64,000 nucleotides of DNA from G051132615 sp051132615 (GCF_051132615.1 NZ_CP152375.1:1116001-1180000), one strand, 5' to 3'; shown: positions 1-8,161, numbered from the stretch's first letter. Translations and numbers: made by a program. The notes: generated from the sequence alone by a model not told the origin.

Positions 1-691
1 GGGTATCCAGTGTACAGGGTATATTGGTTCCTTTGGATAATAGGTAAGTAGAATCGATACGCTTTTGTGCTGTGGCTTGATAAGTTGCAGTGGGTTTTAA
101 TTTATCCCCCAATGTACTACTACCTGATCCATCATCATTAAAACTGACAGGTTGTGCTTCGGCAGTTTGAGTATCATATTCCCCAGTAGAACGTCCACCT
201 TCAAAATCCACCAGAACATTACCCCTCATCTTACGTTGTTCAGGTGTTTCTTCTGGTTCTTTTTGATCCGTTGATTGTGCCATCTGATCAGGAGCTGCTT
301 CAGATTGTTGTTCTGAAATCTGAGCCATATCTATAGCTTCAGGTTCACTGGCTTCTTCAGGCAGTTGTAATGCCAGCTCTTCCTTATCTTGTTCAAAATC
401 TTTAGGTTGATTGTTTTTGATTTCATCAAGTGGTTGGGTGTTTTCTGCTACGGTTTCACTTGATCCACTACTAAACGCGATCAGACCTGAAACAATTAAA
501 CCAAGGGCAACAATACCAATGCCCGCCATAGCCACTTTACTGACATTATTGTTCTTTTTACTTGGGCTTAAATCTTGAGGAATACCCATTTCTACCGTGT
601 CATCCTGAATCGCATCAGCAAGAGAGGTGATGGTGTTCTCCAGTTCGTGATCCAGTGGTTTTTTCTTTTTGAATTTATCTAAAATACCCAT
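1..691 (-). CDS. virB10: VirB10/TrbI-family T4SS protein, 3' part cut by window edge
   Basis: About 230 N-terminal residues are visible; the gene continues past the left edge. VirB10 spans the cell envelope, forming the outer-membrane core channel with VirB7 and VirB9 and sensing ATPase activity at the inner membrane. The protein starts with a short basic cytoplasmic segment, followed by one membrane helix near residues 50-72 and a long Gln/Glu/Pro-rich periplasmic linker. The last visible residues read KGTNIPCTLDT, the usual entry to the VirB10 C-terminal beta-barrel domain. It starts 11 bases after virB9 ends, so both are in one operon. The family call is firm from motif and position. Confidence 0.93.
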   Translation of the reverse strand, partial: MGILDKFKKKKPLDHELENTITSLADAIQDDTVEMGIPQDLSPSKKNNNVSKVAMAGIGIVALGLIVSGLIAFSSGSSETVAENTQPLDEIKNNQPKDFEQDKEELALQLPEEASEPEAIDMAQISEQQSEAAPDQMAQSTDQKEPEETPEQRKMRGNVLVDFEGGRSTGEYDTQTAEAQPVSFNDDGSGSSTLGDKLKPTATYQATAQKRIDSTYLLSKGTNIPCTLDT

Positions 692-702
692 ATTGTGATC
701 CT

Positions 703-1527
703 TTACTTAACGATACGAACAGAGTTTTGGTCTGAAGTACCTGTACGATTAAATAGTCCTTTTTCATCAAAGCCACGATTTTCAACAGCAAGGACACTGT
801 TACCCAAACGCAGCATGTATTTTTTAGCGGTTTCATGCACAATGACGGTATCTGCTTCAATATGGGTATTGAGCAGCATCTCTGAACCATCAGGCATTAC
901 CTTATAAATCGTGGGTAAATCCCGCCCATCATTAAATTTGAAAAAGGTAAATAAACCATTATCAAAAACAGCAGTAGGAACCAGTGCTTTAGCCCCTTGA
1001 GCCCAATAGTTGTAGTTGGTTTGCTCCTTTTGTTCGGGTAGGCTCTGTAAAATGTCCTTCGCCTGCTGTCGTTTTATGGTTTCTGCCTGCATCACAGCTT
1101 TTTGACTATCAGGATAAGAAAAACGCAAAATATAAGTAGGCGCTTGAGGCTTCTGTCCTTTTCGCACTTGACGAGCCAAAGACAAATAAAACGCATAAGT
1201 GCGTTTATTGGTGGTGATGATCATATTGGTATTAGGGCTTTGCGCAATGGGCTTAAATATGATGTTGTTACCCTTAACAGATAAATTCCATGCTTGCCCA
1301 TCCCCCATACCTAAAGCAGCATTATCTCCAATCAACCGTTCGTCTTGCTCCAGTTGAATCATGGTTGTTCTGCCCACTTGGGCACGGATATTAACCACAT
1401 TATCAGGGTCATAATGCACATACTGAATACGGGCATCTTTAACAGATGTGCTGGGGGTAATATCTGCATTGGCCATAACTGAACAACCAAGCAACATCAC
1501 TAAAATACATAACTTATTATTGAACAT
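703..1527 (-). CDS. virB9: VirB9/TrbG-family T4SS outer-core protein
   Basis: The product has 274 residues with a Sec signal peptide (residues 1 to about 21, ending VMANA). The mature N-terminal half holds the VirB9 pattern around the VHYDPDNVVNI and GDGQAWNLSVKGN segments. The C-terminal half carries the beta-sandwich (PTAVFDNGLFTFFKF, LPTIYKVMPDGSE) that in the family binds the VirB7 lipoprotein and VirB10. The length is normal for the family. It lies 13 bases after virB8 and 11 bases before virB10, so translation of the trio is tightly packed. The identification is by recognised family pattern and operon order. Confidence 0.95.
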   Translation of the reverse strand: MFNNKLCILVMLLGCSVMANADITPSTSVKDARIQYVHYDPDNVVNIRAQVGRTTMIQLEQDERLIGDNAALGMGDGQAWNLSVKGNNIIFKPIAQSPNTNMIITTNKRTYAFYLSLARQVRKGQKPQAPTYILRFSYPDSQKAVMQAETIKRQQAKDILQSLPEQKEQTNYNYWAQGAKALVPTAVFDNGLFTFFKFNDGRDLPTIYKVMPDGSEMLLNTHIEADTVIVHETAKKYMLRLGNSVLAVENRGFDEKGLFNRTGTSDQNSVRIVK

Positions 1528-1540
1528 TATTTATTTCTCC

Positions 1541-2233
1541 TTATGGCGCAGCTTCTGGATCAACACGGTAACTCGTCACTTGAAAACCTAACGGGTTAAT
1601 CAGACGATCTGTTTCTTGAAGGGGTTTGTTTTGATATTCAAACGCCACTGTCGCAATCATCTTTTGAGGGGCAGGCTTGGTAATCCCATTGGTCAAAGGA
1701 ATCAGATGCTTTTCAAAACGAATTTGCGCCATTTCACCGACAAAGCTAATGGCATTCACCTTCACAATTACTTTGAATTGATCCTTCAATACCAAGTGAG
1801 GCGCAGCAGGGTTTTTGTTATACAGTTTGGCAAATTCGGCTTGTACTGGTGGTGCAGACAATAAATTGGTGGCATTGTACGTAGACTGTACTGTTTGCCA
1901 ATCATAGGATTCCCGATAAATCACGTACTGAGCTAGCCAGTATTTATTGATCACTTCACCATAAGATTTTTCAGAGGTTTTAAGTTGGGTAACAATATCC
2001 GTTGCACCTGTATTATTGTCTACCCTGATCACAAAAGGGATCACCGTTTTAAGTGGGGTCAGTCCTGCAATTGCCCCAATGGACAACCCCATAATCAGCA
2101 AACATGCACAAGTAATCCGCCAAGCAATCTTGCTTTTTTTACGAACTCGTTCAATTTCGGACTTTTCGAAATCTTTGGCACATTGGATAAACTTACTGGC
2201 TGCTTTTTGGGAAGATAGTTGCTTTTGAGTCAT
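1541..2233 (-). CDS. virB8: VirB8 T4SS inner-membrane assembly protein
   Basis: The product has 230 residues. A cytoplasmic N-terminus of about 36 residues is followed by one membrane helix (ITCACLLIMGLSIGAIAG) and a periplasmic NTF2-like domain. The family segments KTVIPFVIRVDNNTG and YVIYRESYDWQ are present. VirB8 nucleates the T4SS assembly and contacts VirB9 and VirB10. Its ATG overlaps the virB7 stop codon as ATGA, so the two are probably translationally coupled. Confidence 0.95.
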   Translation of the reverse strand: MTQKQLSSQKAASKFIQCAKDFEKSEIERVRKKSKIAWRITCACLLIMGLSIGAIAGLTPLKTVIPFVIRVDNNTGATDIVTQLKTSEKSYGEVINKYWLAQYVIYRESYDWQTVQSTYNATNLLSAPPVQAEFAKLYNKNPAAPHLVLKDQFKVIVKVNAISFVGEMAQIRFEKHLIPLTNGITKPAPQKMIATVAFEYQNKPLQETDRLINPLGFQVTSYRVDPEAAP

Positions 2234-2352
2234 TTATTCACCTCCTGAACGTCTTTGTTAATGGGGAAATATTGTCCATAGGGACGAGGTGGTTTATTGG
2301 TGCAGGCAGCACAAAAGAGTAGTGCCATCATGAGTGCAATACATGTTTTCAT
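2230..2352 (-). CDS. virB7: VirB7-like small lipoprotein
   Basis: This is a 40-residue protein with a short basic start, a hydrophobic stretch and a lipobox ending in Cys17 (LFCAAC). The mature part is 24 residues, TNKPPRPYGQYFPINKD and on. VirB7 lipoproteins anchor the outer-membrane core and pair with VirB9. Position directly before virB8, with stop and start overlapping as ATGA, and the lipobox are the main support. The sequence is too short for a family match by eye. It lacks the extra C-terminal N0 domain reported for bacteria-killing Xanthomonas-type systems. Confidence 0.85.
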   Translation of the reverse strand: MKTCIALMMALLFCAACTNKPPRPYGQYFPINKDVQEVNK

Positions 2353-2373
2353 TAAAAAATTCCTTTATTTAGA

Positions 2374-2402
2374 CATAAAAAAACTCGCACTAGGCGAGTT
2401 AA
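2374..2402 (-). terminator. Terminator-like hairpin upstream of virB7
   Basis: On the minus strand a 7-bp stem (AACTCGC/GCGAGTT) with a 5-base loop is followed by a run of U. It lies after the antirepressor gene and about 22 bases before the virB7 start. An almost identical hairpin stands at 3326-3350, so the antirepressor cassette is bracketed by matching terminators. Confidence 0.75.
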
Positions 2403-2442
2403 GGTTGATAAAAATGTTTATTGTTTACTGCAATATAGACTT

Positions 2443-3063
2443 TTACTTTTTGATTTTTTCTTCAATTAAACGACATGAAGCCATCATGGTAAGCCTCTTG
2501 GTACATGCTTGTATGATTTTAAGTAATAACTCTTCTGAAATATTCAGCCGATTATTAATTAATTTTGGAATATCTTCTGTTACAAAAATTAAATCATCAT
2601 AAGACAATATACGTATACGAGGTTTCTTCTGTTCATCAAATGTTAGAAGAAAACGAAAATCCAAAATATTGCCAATTAATTGATTAAGCTCATTTAATTC
2701 ATTATACCCCTCTAAATTTAAAGTTTCTTTATTTGAAAACTCTCCAGTTTTACGGATAGATGGGAGAACTTCTCCAGCCAACCATTTTTGAAAAGGCAAA
2801 GCCTTTGGTTTATCTGAGCGCCCTAGAAAAAAATATAGCCCTTGTTCTGAAATACAAGCTATACGTTGTTTACCTCCAAGGGTGTGAATCTGTTTCACAC
2901 CCTTCCATTCTTCAGGAATGTGGCTTATCACTTTGCTTGGTCTACTTGATTCGGCATACTCTAAAGCATTCATGATATCTTTAGCAACAAACCATAATTC
3001 GTCATTAATTGTTAATGTTTGAACTGGATGATTTTCAAATGAAAAAGGGATTAAGTTAGACAT
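2443..3063 (-). CDS. BRO-N domain phage-type antirepressor (Ant-like) inside the T4SS operon
   Basis: The product has 206 residues. Residues 1 to about 110 match the BRO N-terminal domain of phage antirepressors (ELWFVAKDIMNALEY, GLYFFLGRSDKPKA, FQKWLAGEVLPSIRKTG). The C-terminal part is helical and lysine-rich, without a recognised domain. BRO/Ant proteins typically counteract phage repressors. Here it interrupts the order virB6 to virB7. The ribosome-binding segment is complementary to a loop of the C4-like RNA encoded just upstream on the same strand, as in the P1/P7 ant control region. The start ATG lies 7 bases after GGAG. The target in this element is not visible. Confidence 0.85.
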   Translation of the reverse strand: MSNLIPFSFENHPVQTLTINDELWFVAKDIMNALEYAESSRPSKVISHIPEEWKGVKQIHTLGGKQRIACISEQGLYFFLGRSDKPKALPFQKWLAGEVLPSIRKTGEFSNKETLNLEGYNELNELNQLIGNILDFRFLLTFDEQKKPRIRILSYDDLIFVTEDIPKLINNRLNISEELLLKIIQACTKRLTMMASCRLIEEKIKK

Positions 3064-3071
3064 ACTATTAC

Positions 3072-3081
3072 TCCTATATCG
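3072..3081 (-). promoter_or_regulatory. Target site of C4-like RNA at the antirepressor ribosome-binding site
   Basis: The mRNA reads CGATATAGGA, including the Shine-Dalgarno of the antirepressor gene. It is a perfect 10-base complement of the loop TCCTATATCG of the C4-like RNA at 3147-3156. A second 7-base match (GTAGCAA at 3103-3109 against TTGCTAC at 3136-3142) lies next to it. Pairing would block translation. Confidence 0.75.
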
Positions 3082-3112
3082 GTTTTAAAACCTACCTCTT
3101 ACTTGCTACAGT

Positions 3113-3196
3113 AAGGGTGGCAGGACAATACGAGGGTAGCAAACTGCGATATAGGAAGCAGCCAACCTTTCGGTTGCCTCATACTGCCCCACCATA
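3113..3196 (-). ncRNA. C4-like antisense RNA controlling the antirepressor
   Basis: On the minus strand an outer stem (GGTGGGGCAG with CTGCCACC, a bulge allowed) encloses two hairpins. One is CAACC-GAAA-GGTTG with a GNRA tetraloop. The other is CTGC/GCAG, and its loop TTCCTATATC is antisense to the antirepressor ribosome-binding site. C4 RNAs of phages P1, P7 and P4 are processed from the same transcript as the gene they silence. The same layout recurs at 19794-19875 with changed stem bases that keep pairing. The assignment rests on structure and complementarity; no covariance-model search was run. Confidence 0.8.
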
Positions 3197-3254
3197 GGAG
3201 CAATATACACAGATGAAAATACCGCTATTAAGCGGTAATATCTGCCCATATCAT

Positions 3255-3302
3255 TCAGGTTGCTACACCAGACCGTGCTATTGAGCACGGCAAATGAATC
3301 AT
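3255..3302 (-). CDS. 15-residue leader peptide upstream of the C4-like RNA
   Basis: An ATG 8 bases after a strong AAGGAG opens a 15-codon frame (MIHLPCSIARSGVAT). Its coding sequence forms the hairpin CCGTGC-TCAATA-GCACGG and includes a second copy of the GTAGCAA target sequence. A similar GCTCAATAGC hairpin stands upstream of the second C4-like locus near 19950. It may be a regulatory leader, comparable to icd of P1. The peptide itself may have no function. Confidence 0.45.
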   Translation of the reverse strand: MIHLPCSIARSGVAT

Positions 3303-3325
3303 AAGTATTTCTCCTTAAAAGGTCA

Positions 3326-3350
3326 ATAAAAAAACTCGCTAAGCGAGTTA
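3326..3350 (-). terminator. Terminator-like hairpin upstream of the antirepressor cassette
   Basis: On the minus strand an AACTCGC/GCGAGTT stem is followed by a U run. It lies between the 118-residue membrane protein gene and the C4 leader. It nearly duplicates the hairpin at 2374-2402. Confidence 0.75.
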
Positions 3351-3387
3351 AATTAATGAGGTTGAATTAAAGTGCCTCCATTATATT

Positions 3388-3744
3388 TTAATCATCATAA
3401 TAATTGACCCGACCAAAATTAGGGGCCACAACAGCTACCATGAAGAAAAGAAAACAACCTATACAACCAGCTATAAGCAGATTTAAAGATATATCTCTAA
3501 GCCCCAAGAGTAAGGAAATTAATGCGCCTAGTACACCAACAACAGCAAGAAGACCAAAAGAATATTTTACGATCAAGATAAACATCCCGAGAGACCATGC
3601 TATTGCATATCCAATCGCATCTAGTGTCTTTTTTATGGCGCGTAATACGGACAAAAAAGTATGCCAAATATAAATTAATATATCTATACCCTTATTAACA
3701 CCACGAGATACAGTGAAATAAATACGCTTTAATTTATAAAACAT
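3388..3744 (-). CDS. Small membrane protein of the T4SS operon, function unknown
   Basis: The product has 118 residues from the ATG at 3744, which has GGAGA 7 bases upstream. An ATG 15 bases earlier lacks a ribosome-binding site and overlaps that GGAGA. Two or three hydrophobic segments are seen: around IGYAIAWSLGMFILIV, FGLLAVVGVLGALISLLLG, and LLIAGCIGCFLFFMVAVV. The N-terminus is basic. It follows virB6 by 21 bases and is probably co-transcribed. I do not recognise the family. It may be an accessory T4SS or exclusion protein, but that is only position. Confidence 0.75.
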   Translation of the reverse strand: MFYKLKRIYFTVSRGVNKGIDILIYIWHTFLSVLRAIKKTLDAIGYAIAWSLGMFILIVKYSFGLLAVVGVLGALISLLLGLRDISLNLLIAGCIGCFLFFMVAVVAPNFGRVNYYDD

Positions 3745-3765
3745 TCTTTTTTCTCCCATTAATTA

Positions 3766-4686
3766 TTAATTTCTTTTGATACTGCCACCGCTGCTTGAAC
3801 CTCCCCCTCTAAAAGAAGGCATCTTAACTTTGTTACCAATTGATGTCATTGTCCTCGTTATGCCACCTATGCTTGCACCTCCTGTTAAGGCAGATGCTAT
3901 ACTTGGTACATTCCATGCAACTATTAAAAAAATCATTGTTGAAGTGATAAATATACATGCTGTAGGAACTAACATTATTATATCCTTAGTTGCAGGATTT
4001 AATGTCATATGCCTGATAAAAAAATCCTGTTGTAATGTCCCTAAAACGACATAAAAAACGATGGTAATCGTATAATTAAACACTTGACCAATCCAATTCA
4101 TCCCCCATTGTCTTGTTGCTGGAAATAACATAGCACCTATAAAAATTGGCCCAACTAAAATCACCATGGCTAAAGACAGCTTCGCTACTAAATAAAAAGC
4201 TGATGTGACTGCAAAAAAAACAATACCTAATAGAGCAATAACACCAAGTAACAGAAATGTAGTGATACTGTCGGCTATATCCGTAATGGATAATTCGCTG
4301 GACATACTATCCCAAACTTTTATTATCGTATCAACAAAATTATTAATATTAGTATCTAAAGCGCTGGCTGAATATTCTCCTGTTCCAAGCAAACCACTAA
4401 GAGCTTCAGGCATCTCATACATCATATTTGCCAGTTTATTATATGTTCCTGCATTAAAAGCGCAGGCGATAATGACTAGCCAACCTATCATTCTCTTACT
4501 AAAGTCCATGATGTTTTCATCTAATCCCCTGTTGTAGTAGCTCATTATGACCAGTAGAACATATACACCAAAACCAGCAGCAAACAAAGGGGCAATACCA
4601 GAAATTAAATTAGCTGATTTAGCGAATAAGTTCGTCCCCATACCATTAAGTAAAGCATCAGCTACAGTTGAAAAATAGGCACTCAC
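3766..4686 (-). CDS. virB6: VirB6/TrbL-family T4SS polytopic membrane protein
   Basis: The product has 306 residues with a long N-terminal loop region and at least five membrane helices between about residues 30 and 260 (for example FLLLGVIALLGIVFFAVTS and LSLAMVILVGPIFIGAML). The segment LVGPIFIGAMLFPATRQWGMNWIGQ is typical of VirB6, which forms the inner-membrane part of the channel. The C-terminal tail is glycine/serine-rich and ends in KRN. It lies between the Eex-like lipoprotein and a small membrane protein gene. Confidence 0.93.
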   Translation of the reverse strand: MSAYFSTVADALLNGMGTNLFAKSANLISGIAPLFAAGFGVYVLLVIMSYYNRGLDENIMDFSKRMIGWLVIIACAFNAGTYNKLANMMYEMPEALSGLLGTGEYSASALDTNINNFVDTIIKVWDSMSSELSITDIADSITTFLLLGVIALLGIVFFAVTSAFYLVAKLSLAMVILVGPIFIGAMLFPATRQWGMNWIGQVFNYTITIVFYVVLGTLQQDFFIRHMTLNPATKDIIMLVPTACIFITSTMIFLIVAWNVPSIASALTGGASIGGITRTMTSIGNKVKMPSFRGGGSSSGGSIKRN

Positions 4687-4702
4687 ATTGATGACTCCTC
4701 AA

Positions 4703-4733
4703 ATAAAAACCCAGCAAAAAATTTGCTGGGTTG
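4703..4733 (-). terminator. Strong hairpin upstream of virB6
   Basis: An 11-bp stem (AACCCAGCAAA/TTTGCTGGGTT) with a 3-base loop is followed by a short U-rich tail on the minus strand. It lies after the lipoprotein gene and 17 bases before virB6. Confidence 0.7.
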
Positions 4734-4761
4734 GTATATTTACTAAAATTTAAGAAAATAT

Positions 4762-4983
4762 TTAATTTTTCTTTTTCACTTTATACGGATAGCCAAATTC
4801 CTTTTCGAATTCTGCATCACAAAAATCAGGTTGAAAAGCTTTCATATTTTTTGCATAGCAACTTCGCCACCACTTAGTCTCTTCATGCCGTTGTTCAGGT
4901 GTTTTGTCTTCCCAAGCAACAGGTTCCTTTGAACAACCCATCAGTAAAAATACAGGTATCAATAAAGTAAGTGCTATCCGCAT
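4762..4983 (-). CDS. Small lipoprotein, EexN-like entry-exclusion candidate
   Basis: The product has 73 residues with a signal peptide and lipobox (LLMGC, Cys17). The mature part has the layout of plasmid entry-exclusion lipoproteins: an acidic/arginine stretch (EDKTPEQRHEE), then RSCYAKN, then a second Cys near FCDAEF. It sits between virB5 and virB6, where eex genes often lie in conjugative plasmids. EexN proteins stop redundant transfer into cells that already carry the element. The VirB5 tail upstream shares the RSCYAKN...C pattern. The role is inferred from pattern and position. Confidence 0.65.
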   Translation of the reverse strand: MRIALTLLIPVFLLMGCSKEPVAWEDKTPEQRHEETKWWRSCYAKNMKAFQPDFCDAEFEKEFGYPYKVKKKN

Positions 4984-5002
4984 AATAAGTCTCCTTGATT
5001 AA

Positions 5003-5653
5003 TTATTTACAGGCATCCCAGTTTTGGCTTTTAAAATTTTTAGCATAGCAGGAGCGGCGATCCATGCGTTTGTAATATTCTATTTTCTCCATCTGTTCTG
5101 CTAATCTAGCCATCATATCCAATTTGGTTTGATTGTTCTGAATAATAGCACTTTCCGCTGCTATTCTGTTCTGTAAATCCTGTGCTGCTTTAATATCTGT
5201 GGTCGAATCAATCTTCTTGATCATCTTTTGCAGATTATTTAAACGTAATTTTGTGTCATTAAATGCCTGCACTGAAGAATCATAATTATTCACCAACTGT
5301 TTCATGGCTGTGTCAGGGGTATAGGTTTTACCCTGAATCATTTTTTTATAATCAGTATTGGCAATACTGCCATACAAATCTTTCCATTCTGTAGGTAGTT
5401 GTTCTAAAGCCGTTTCAGAGAACGCACTACCAACCCCCTTGGATCCAGTTAATGCCGACACCTGATTTTTTAACTCAGCAATCTGTTGGATCTGATTATC
5501 AATTTGCTCTTTCATGTGAATAATCTGTTGTAAGGTGTTGGCAACTTGAGCCCCATCAAAAACAGGGATACCACCAGCGTAACTTGTCAGAGGGAAAATC
5601 AGCATACAAGCAGATAAAATAATCGAAATAAAATACTTTTTCTGTTTTTTCAT
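5003..5653 (-). CDS. virB5: VirB5-family T4SS pilus-tip protein
   Basis: The product has 216 residues with a cleavable signal peptide (residues 1 to about 26, ending TSYAG). The family start IPVFDGAQVANTLQQIIHMKEQI is followed by long amphipathic helices (NQIQQIAELKNQVSALTG). VirB5 is a minor pilus subunit involved in target-cell contact. The last 20 residues (RRSCYAKNFKSQNWDACK) are unlike the helical body and resemble the Cys-rich part of the lipoprotein encoded next, 20 bases downstream. Confidence 0.9.
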   Translation of the reverse strand: MKKQKKYFISIILSACMLIFPLTSYAGGIPVFDGAQVANTLQQIIHMKEQIDNQIQQIAELKNQVSALTGSKGVGSAFSETALEQLPTEWKDLYGSIANTDYKKMIQGKTYTPDTAMKQLVNNYDSSVQAFNDTKLRLNNLQKMIKKIDSTTDIKAAQDLQNRIAAESAIIQNNQTKLDMMARLAEQMEKIEYYKRMDRRSCYAKNFKSQNWDACK

Positions 5654-5675
5654 AATAAAACTCCATAATTGAACA

Positions 5676-5699
5676 ATAAAAAAACCGCATAGTGCGGTA
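5676..5699 (-). terminator. Terminator-like hairpin upstream of virB5
   Basis: A 6-bp stem ACCGCA/TGCGGT is followed by an uninterrupted U run on the minus strand. It lies between virB4 and virB5, about 23 bases before the virB5 start. Confidence 0.7.
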
Positions 5700-5758
5700 G
5701 GTAAAAAATGATCAAATGATTAGTGGTGAATAAAAATGATTAATAAATATTCACATTT

Positions 5759-8161
5759 TTAAGACTTACGCTTTTCAGCACGTTTGACTTGTAACCTTTG
5801 CACAAATGGCTCAAGCCACTGTTTAGGCTCTTCCCCATACTCTTTCATTACCTGATACAGTATTTCTACGTTATCAGCAGAACCAGATAGAATGGGGATT
5901 TCATCACTAAAGCCATACAGATCAAGCTTGGCAAAAGCAGATTGTCGACCTTGTTTGACTAAGAAAGTACGAGAGTCTGTAGAAAGTTCTGATAATTGTT
6001 TAAATTCCTTTTCTGTTAAACCACACCTTTGATAACTGCCTTCGTATTCTGCATCAGGGTTGGGTAAGAATATCTTGGTGGGTGTTTGTTGAATAATGGC
6101 GGGGAAGATAGGGCAATTGATGGCATCTTCGGGCGATTGAGAAACCAGAATTAACCAACCACCCAGTTTACGATCCGTTTTGAGTATCTTCAGCATGATT
6201 TCCTGTAATGCCTGAAACCGAGCGGCATACCAAAATTCTTCAATAATGGTTGCCAATATGCCGTCTACTTTACTGACCCTGACCATCATTAAATTACGTA
6301 GGTGAAACATAAAAGCCAGAATGGGTGCTGTAGGTGGGTAGTCATCCTTCAATACTGCTGTTAAATCAAAGCCAATCCGATAGAAGGTTTCAGGGTTAAA
6401 CAGGTTGATTGGATTATCCAAACACCAAGCATAACGACCATTTTCACTACGACACCATTTGCTTAAGCGGATTCTCAATGAGTTAGGATCATCAGAATGA
6501 GGAATACTTTGTAGCAATGTACTAAAGTTCCTGTTCTCCATATCTAGGTCAAGTGTGGCATCCACAGCAAATTGAACTTGTTTTTCTTCTACAGCAGTTA
6601 TTTTGCCCTCTTCATCTGATCCACACATAGTCACTAATGTATAGAGAAATTCTCTGTTGACTGGTGTCACAGGTAATTGAAATGGATTCAATCCTGTTGG
6701 CTCTCCAGCTTCCAGTGCAAAATACTGACCACCAATGGCACGAATAAAAATTTCCATCCCTCTATCTAAATCCATGGCAAAGATAAAGGGATCAAACCTT
6801 TCAACAAAAGAAAGAATGGCAGTTTGTAGCGTAGTTTTACCTGTACCCGTTGCCCCTAAAATGAGAGTATGGCCAGCCACTTTTTCACCCAAGTTATCTT
6901 CTTTTTGATTGGTAAAATGGAAGTTAAAGTCATACACGGTTTTGGATACAGTTTGTAAGGGCATCACGGCGGTTCCATCCCCAATTGGATTACCATGTGA
7001 TTTACCATGGGAGTAATTGTGTATGCCAAAGGTGGTGGCCAAATTTTCGGTTGTTTTAGGGTACTTTCTGGGTTTTTCCTGACTATTGGGTACTTGGCTG
7101 AAAAAGGTTGCAGGAGCGGATAAGGTGGCTTTGGTAAAACGATACCCGCCAGAATTTAAAAAAGCAGCATAGGCTTTGGAACCATTGTAAGTCGCTTCCT
7201 GTGGTGTTTTACCATAGACCACCAATGCGGCATGATATTCACCAAACATCAATTCTCCTGAAGTCAGTTTACCTTGTCCCTCAAGCAGCTCATCTATTTG
7301 TCCTTGTGCTTTATCACCCACTGACTGAAGGTTATTCATTTGTCGGTTGATTTTTTCTTGCATAGCATAAGGGTTGATGTACACCAAAGATTGGGTCAAG
7401 GTAAATTCACAAGACAATGTTAATATCTGGGTCAATATCTTGGGTTTAGATAAGCCAAAATCCTTTAAATCAAACATCACCGCATATTTTCTATTGGCTT
7501 GATCTGGCCGAATTTCCAATATGTCCGAGCCAAAGTGTAAATTGGCACTGGCTAGATTCTGATAAGCATCGACACTGGATAAGGGTATTTTTTGCTCTGT
7601 ACCATTAATCAAGGAACCAAAAAACTCATACACTTCAGAAAATAAAGTCCCTTCTTGATTCTGATAAGCTGTCAGCAAATACGGATCATAGACATCTAAA
7701 GACTTCATCATGATATCAATCAGCTCTTCTGCTTCTTTAATCCCTTCATCGATATCCGTACTTTTAACCAAAGCCGTAATATAAAAAAGATTCTCAAAAT
7801 AATCTTCATCCTGAAATCGCTTGAGGTATTTACTGGCGAACTGTTCGCAAAAATCAGTAGAAAACGCATAATCCCGATCAAAGTTAATCTTTTTGCGTTG
7901 TAGTGTTGTCCAGACAGAAAGGTGATTACCCAAAGTTTTGCCTAAAGCAGCAAACAGGTTTTTTAGCCCAACAAAACTGGTGTACAGATGTTTGTCATCC
8001 ACACCATCAAAAGCCAGCCCTTCCATTCTGATGACAAAACCAACATAACCTTCTTTGTACCAGACTAGATTATCCGTGACGTGTTGGCAGATTTTCGGCA
8101 GAAAATCGGATTGAGCAGGCTGTTTTTTTAGAACACTGCTCAAAAAATCGCTCATAATCAT
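5759..8161 (-). CDS. virB4: VirB4 T4SS ATPase
   Basis: The product has 800 residues, normal for VirB4. An N-terminal VirB4 domain (residues about 1-400) precedes a RecA-like ATPase with Walker A GATGTGKTT near residue 435 and a Walker B acidic pair IIEEFW near residue 640. The ILVSQSPEDAI segment follows. VirB4 powers T4SS assembly and substrate translocation at the inner membrane. Its start lies inside the end of virB3 (92-base overlap in a different frame). A shorter start a few codons in (MSDFL) is equally possible. Confidence 0.96.
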   Translation of the reverse strand: MIMSDFLSSVLKKQPAQSDFLPKICQHVTDNLVWYKEGYVGFVIRMEGLAFDGVDDKHLYTSFVGLKNLFAALGKTLGNHLSVWTTLQRKKINFDRDYAFSTDFCEQFASKYLKRFQDEDYFENLFYITALVKSTDIDEGIKEAEELIDIMMKSLDVYDPYLLTAYQNQEGTLFSEVYEFFGSLINGTEQKIPLSSVDAYQNLASANLHFGSDILEIRPDQANRKYAVMFDLKDFGLSKPKILTQILTLSCEFTLTQSLVYINPYAMQEKINRQMNNLQSVGDKAQGQIDELLEGQGKLTSGELMFGEYHAALVVYGKTPQEATYNGSKAYAAFLNSGGYRFTKATLSAPATFFSQVPNSQEKPRKYPKTTENLATTFGIHNYSHGKSHGNPIGDGTAVMPLQTVSKTVYDFNFHFTNQKEDNLGEKVAGHTLILGATGTGKTTLQTAILSFVERFDPFIFAMDLDRGMEIFIRAIGGQYFALEAGEPTGLNPFQLPVTPVNREFLYTLVTMCGSDEEGKITAVEEKQVQFAVDATLDLDMENRNFSTLLQSIPHSDDPNSLRIRLSKWCRSENGRYAWCLDNPINLFNPETFYRIGFDLTAVLKDDYPPTAPILAFMFHLRNLMMVRVSKVDGILATIIEEFWYAARFQALQEIMLKILKTDRKLGGWLILVSQSPEDAINCPIFPAIIQQTPTKIFLPNPDAEYEGSYQRCGLTEKEFKQLSELSTDSRTFLVKQGRQSAFAKLDLYGFSDEIPILSGSADNVEILYQVMKEYGEEPKQWLEPFVQRLQVKRAEKRKS

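Noticed and set aside
3106..3288. 60-codon minus-strand frame across the first C4-like RNA
   Set aside because: The stretch is explained by base-paired RNA structure and antisense complementarity, and the frame has no ribosome-binding site.
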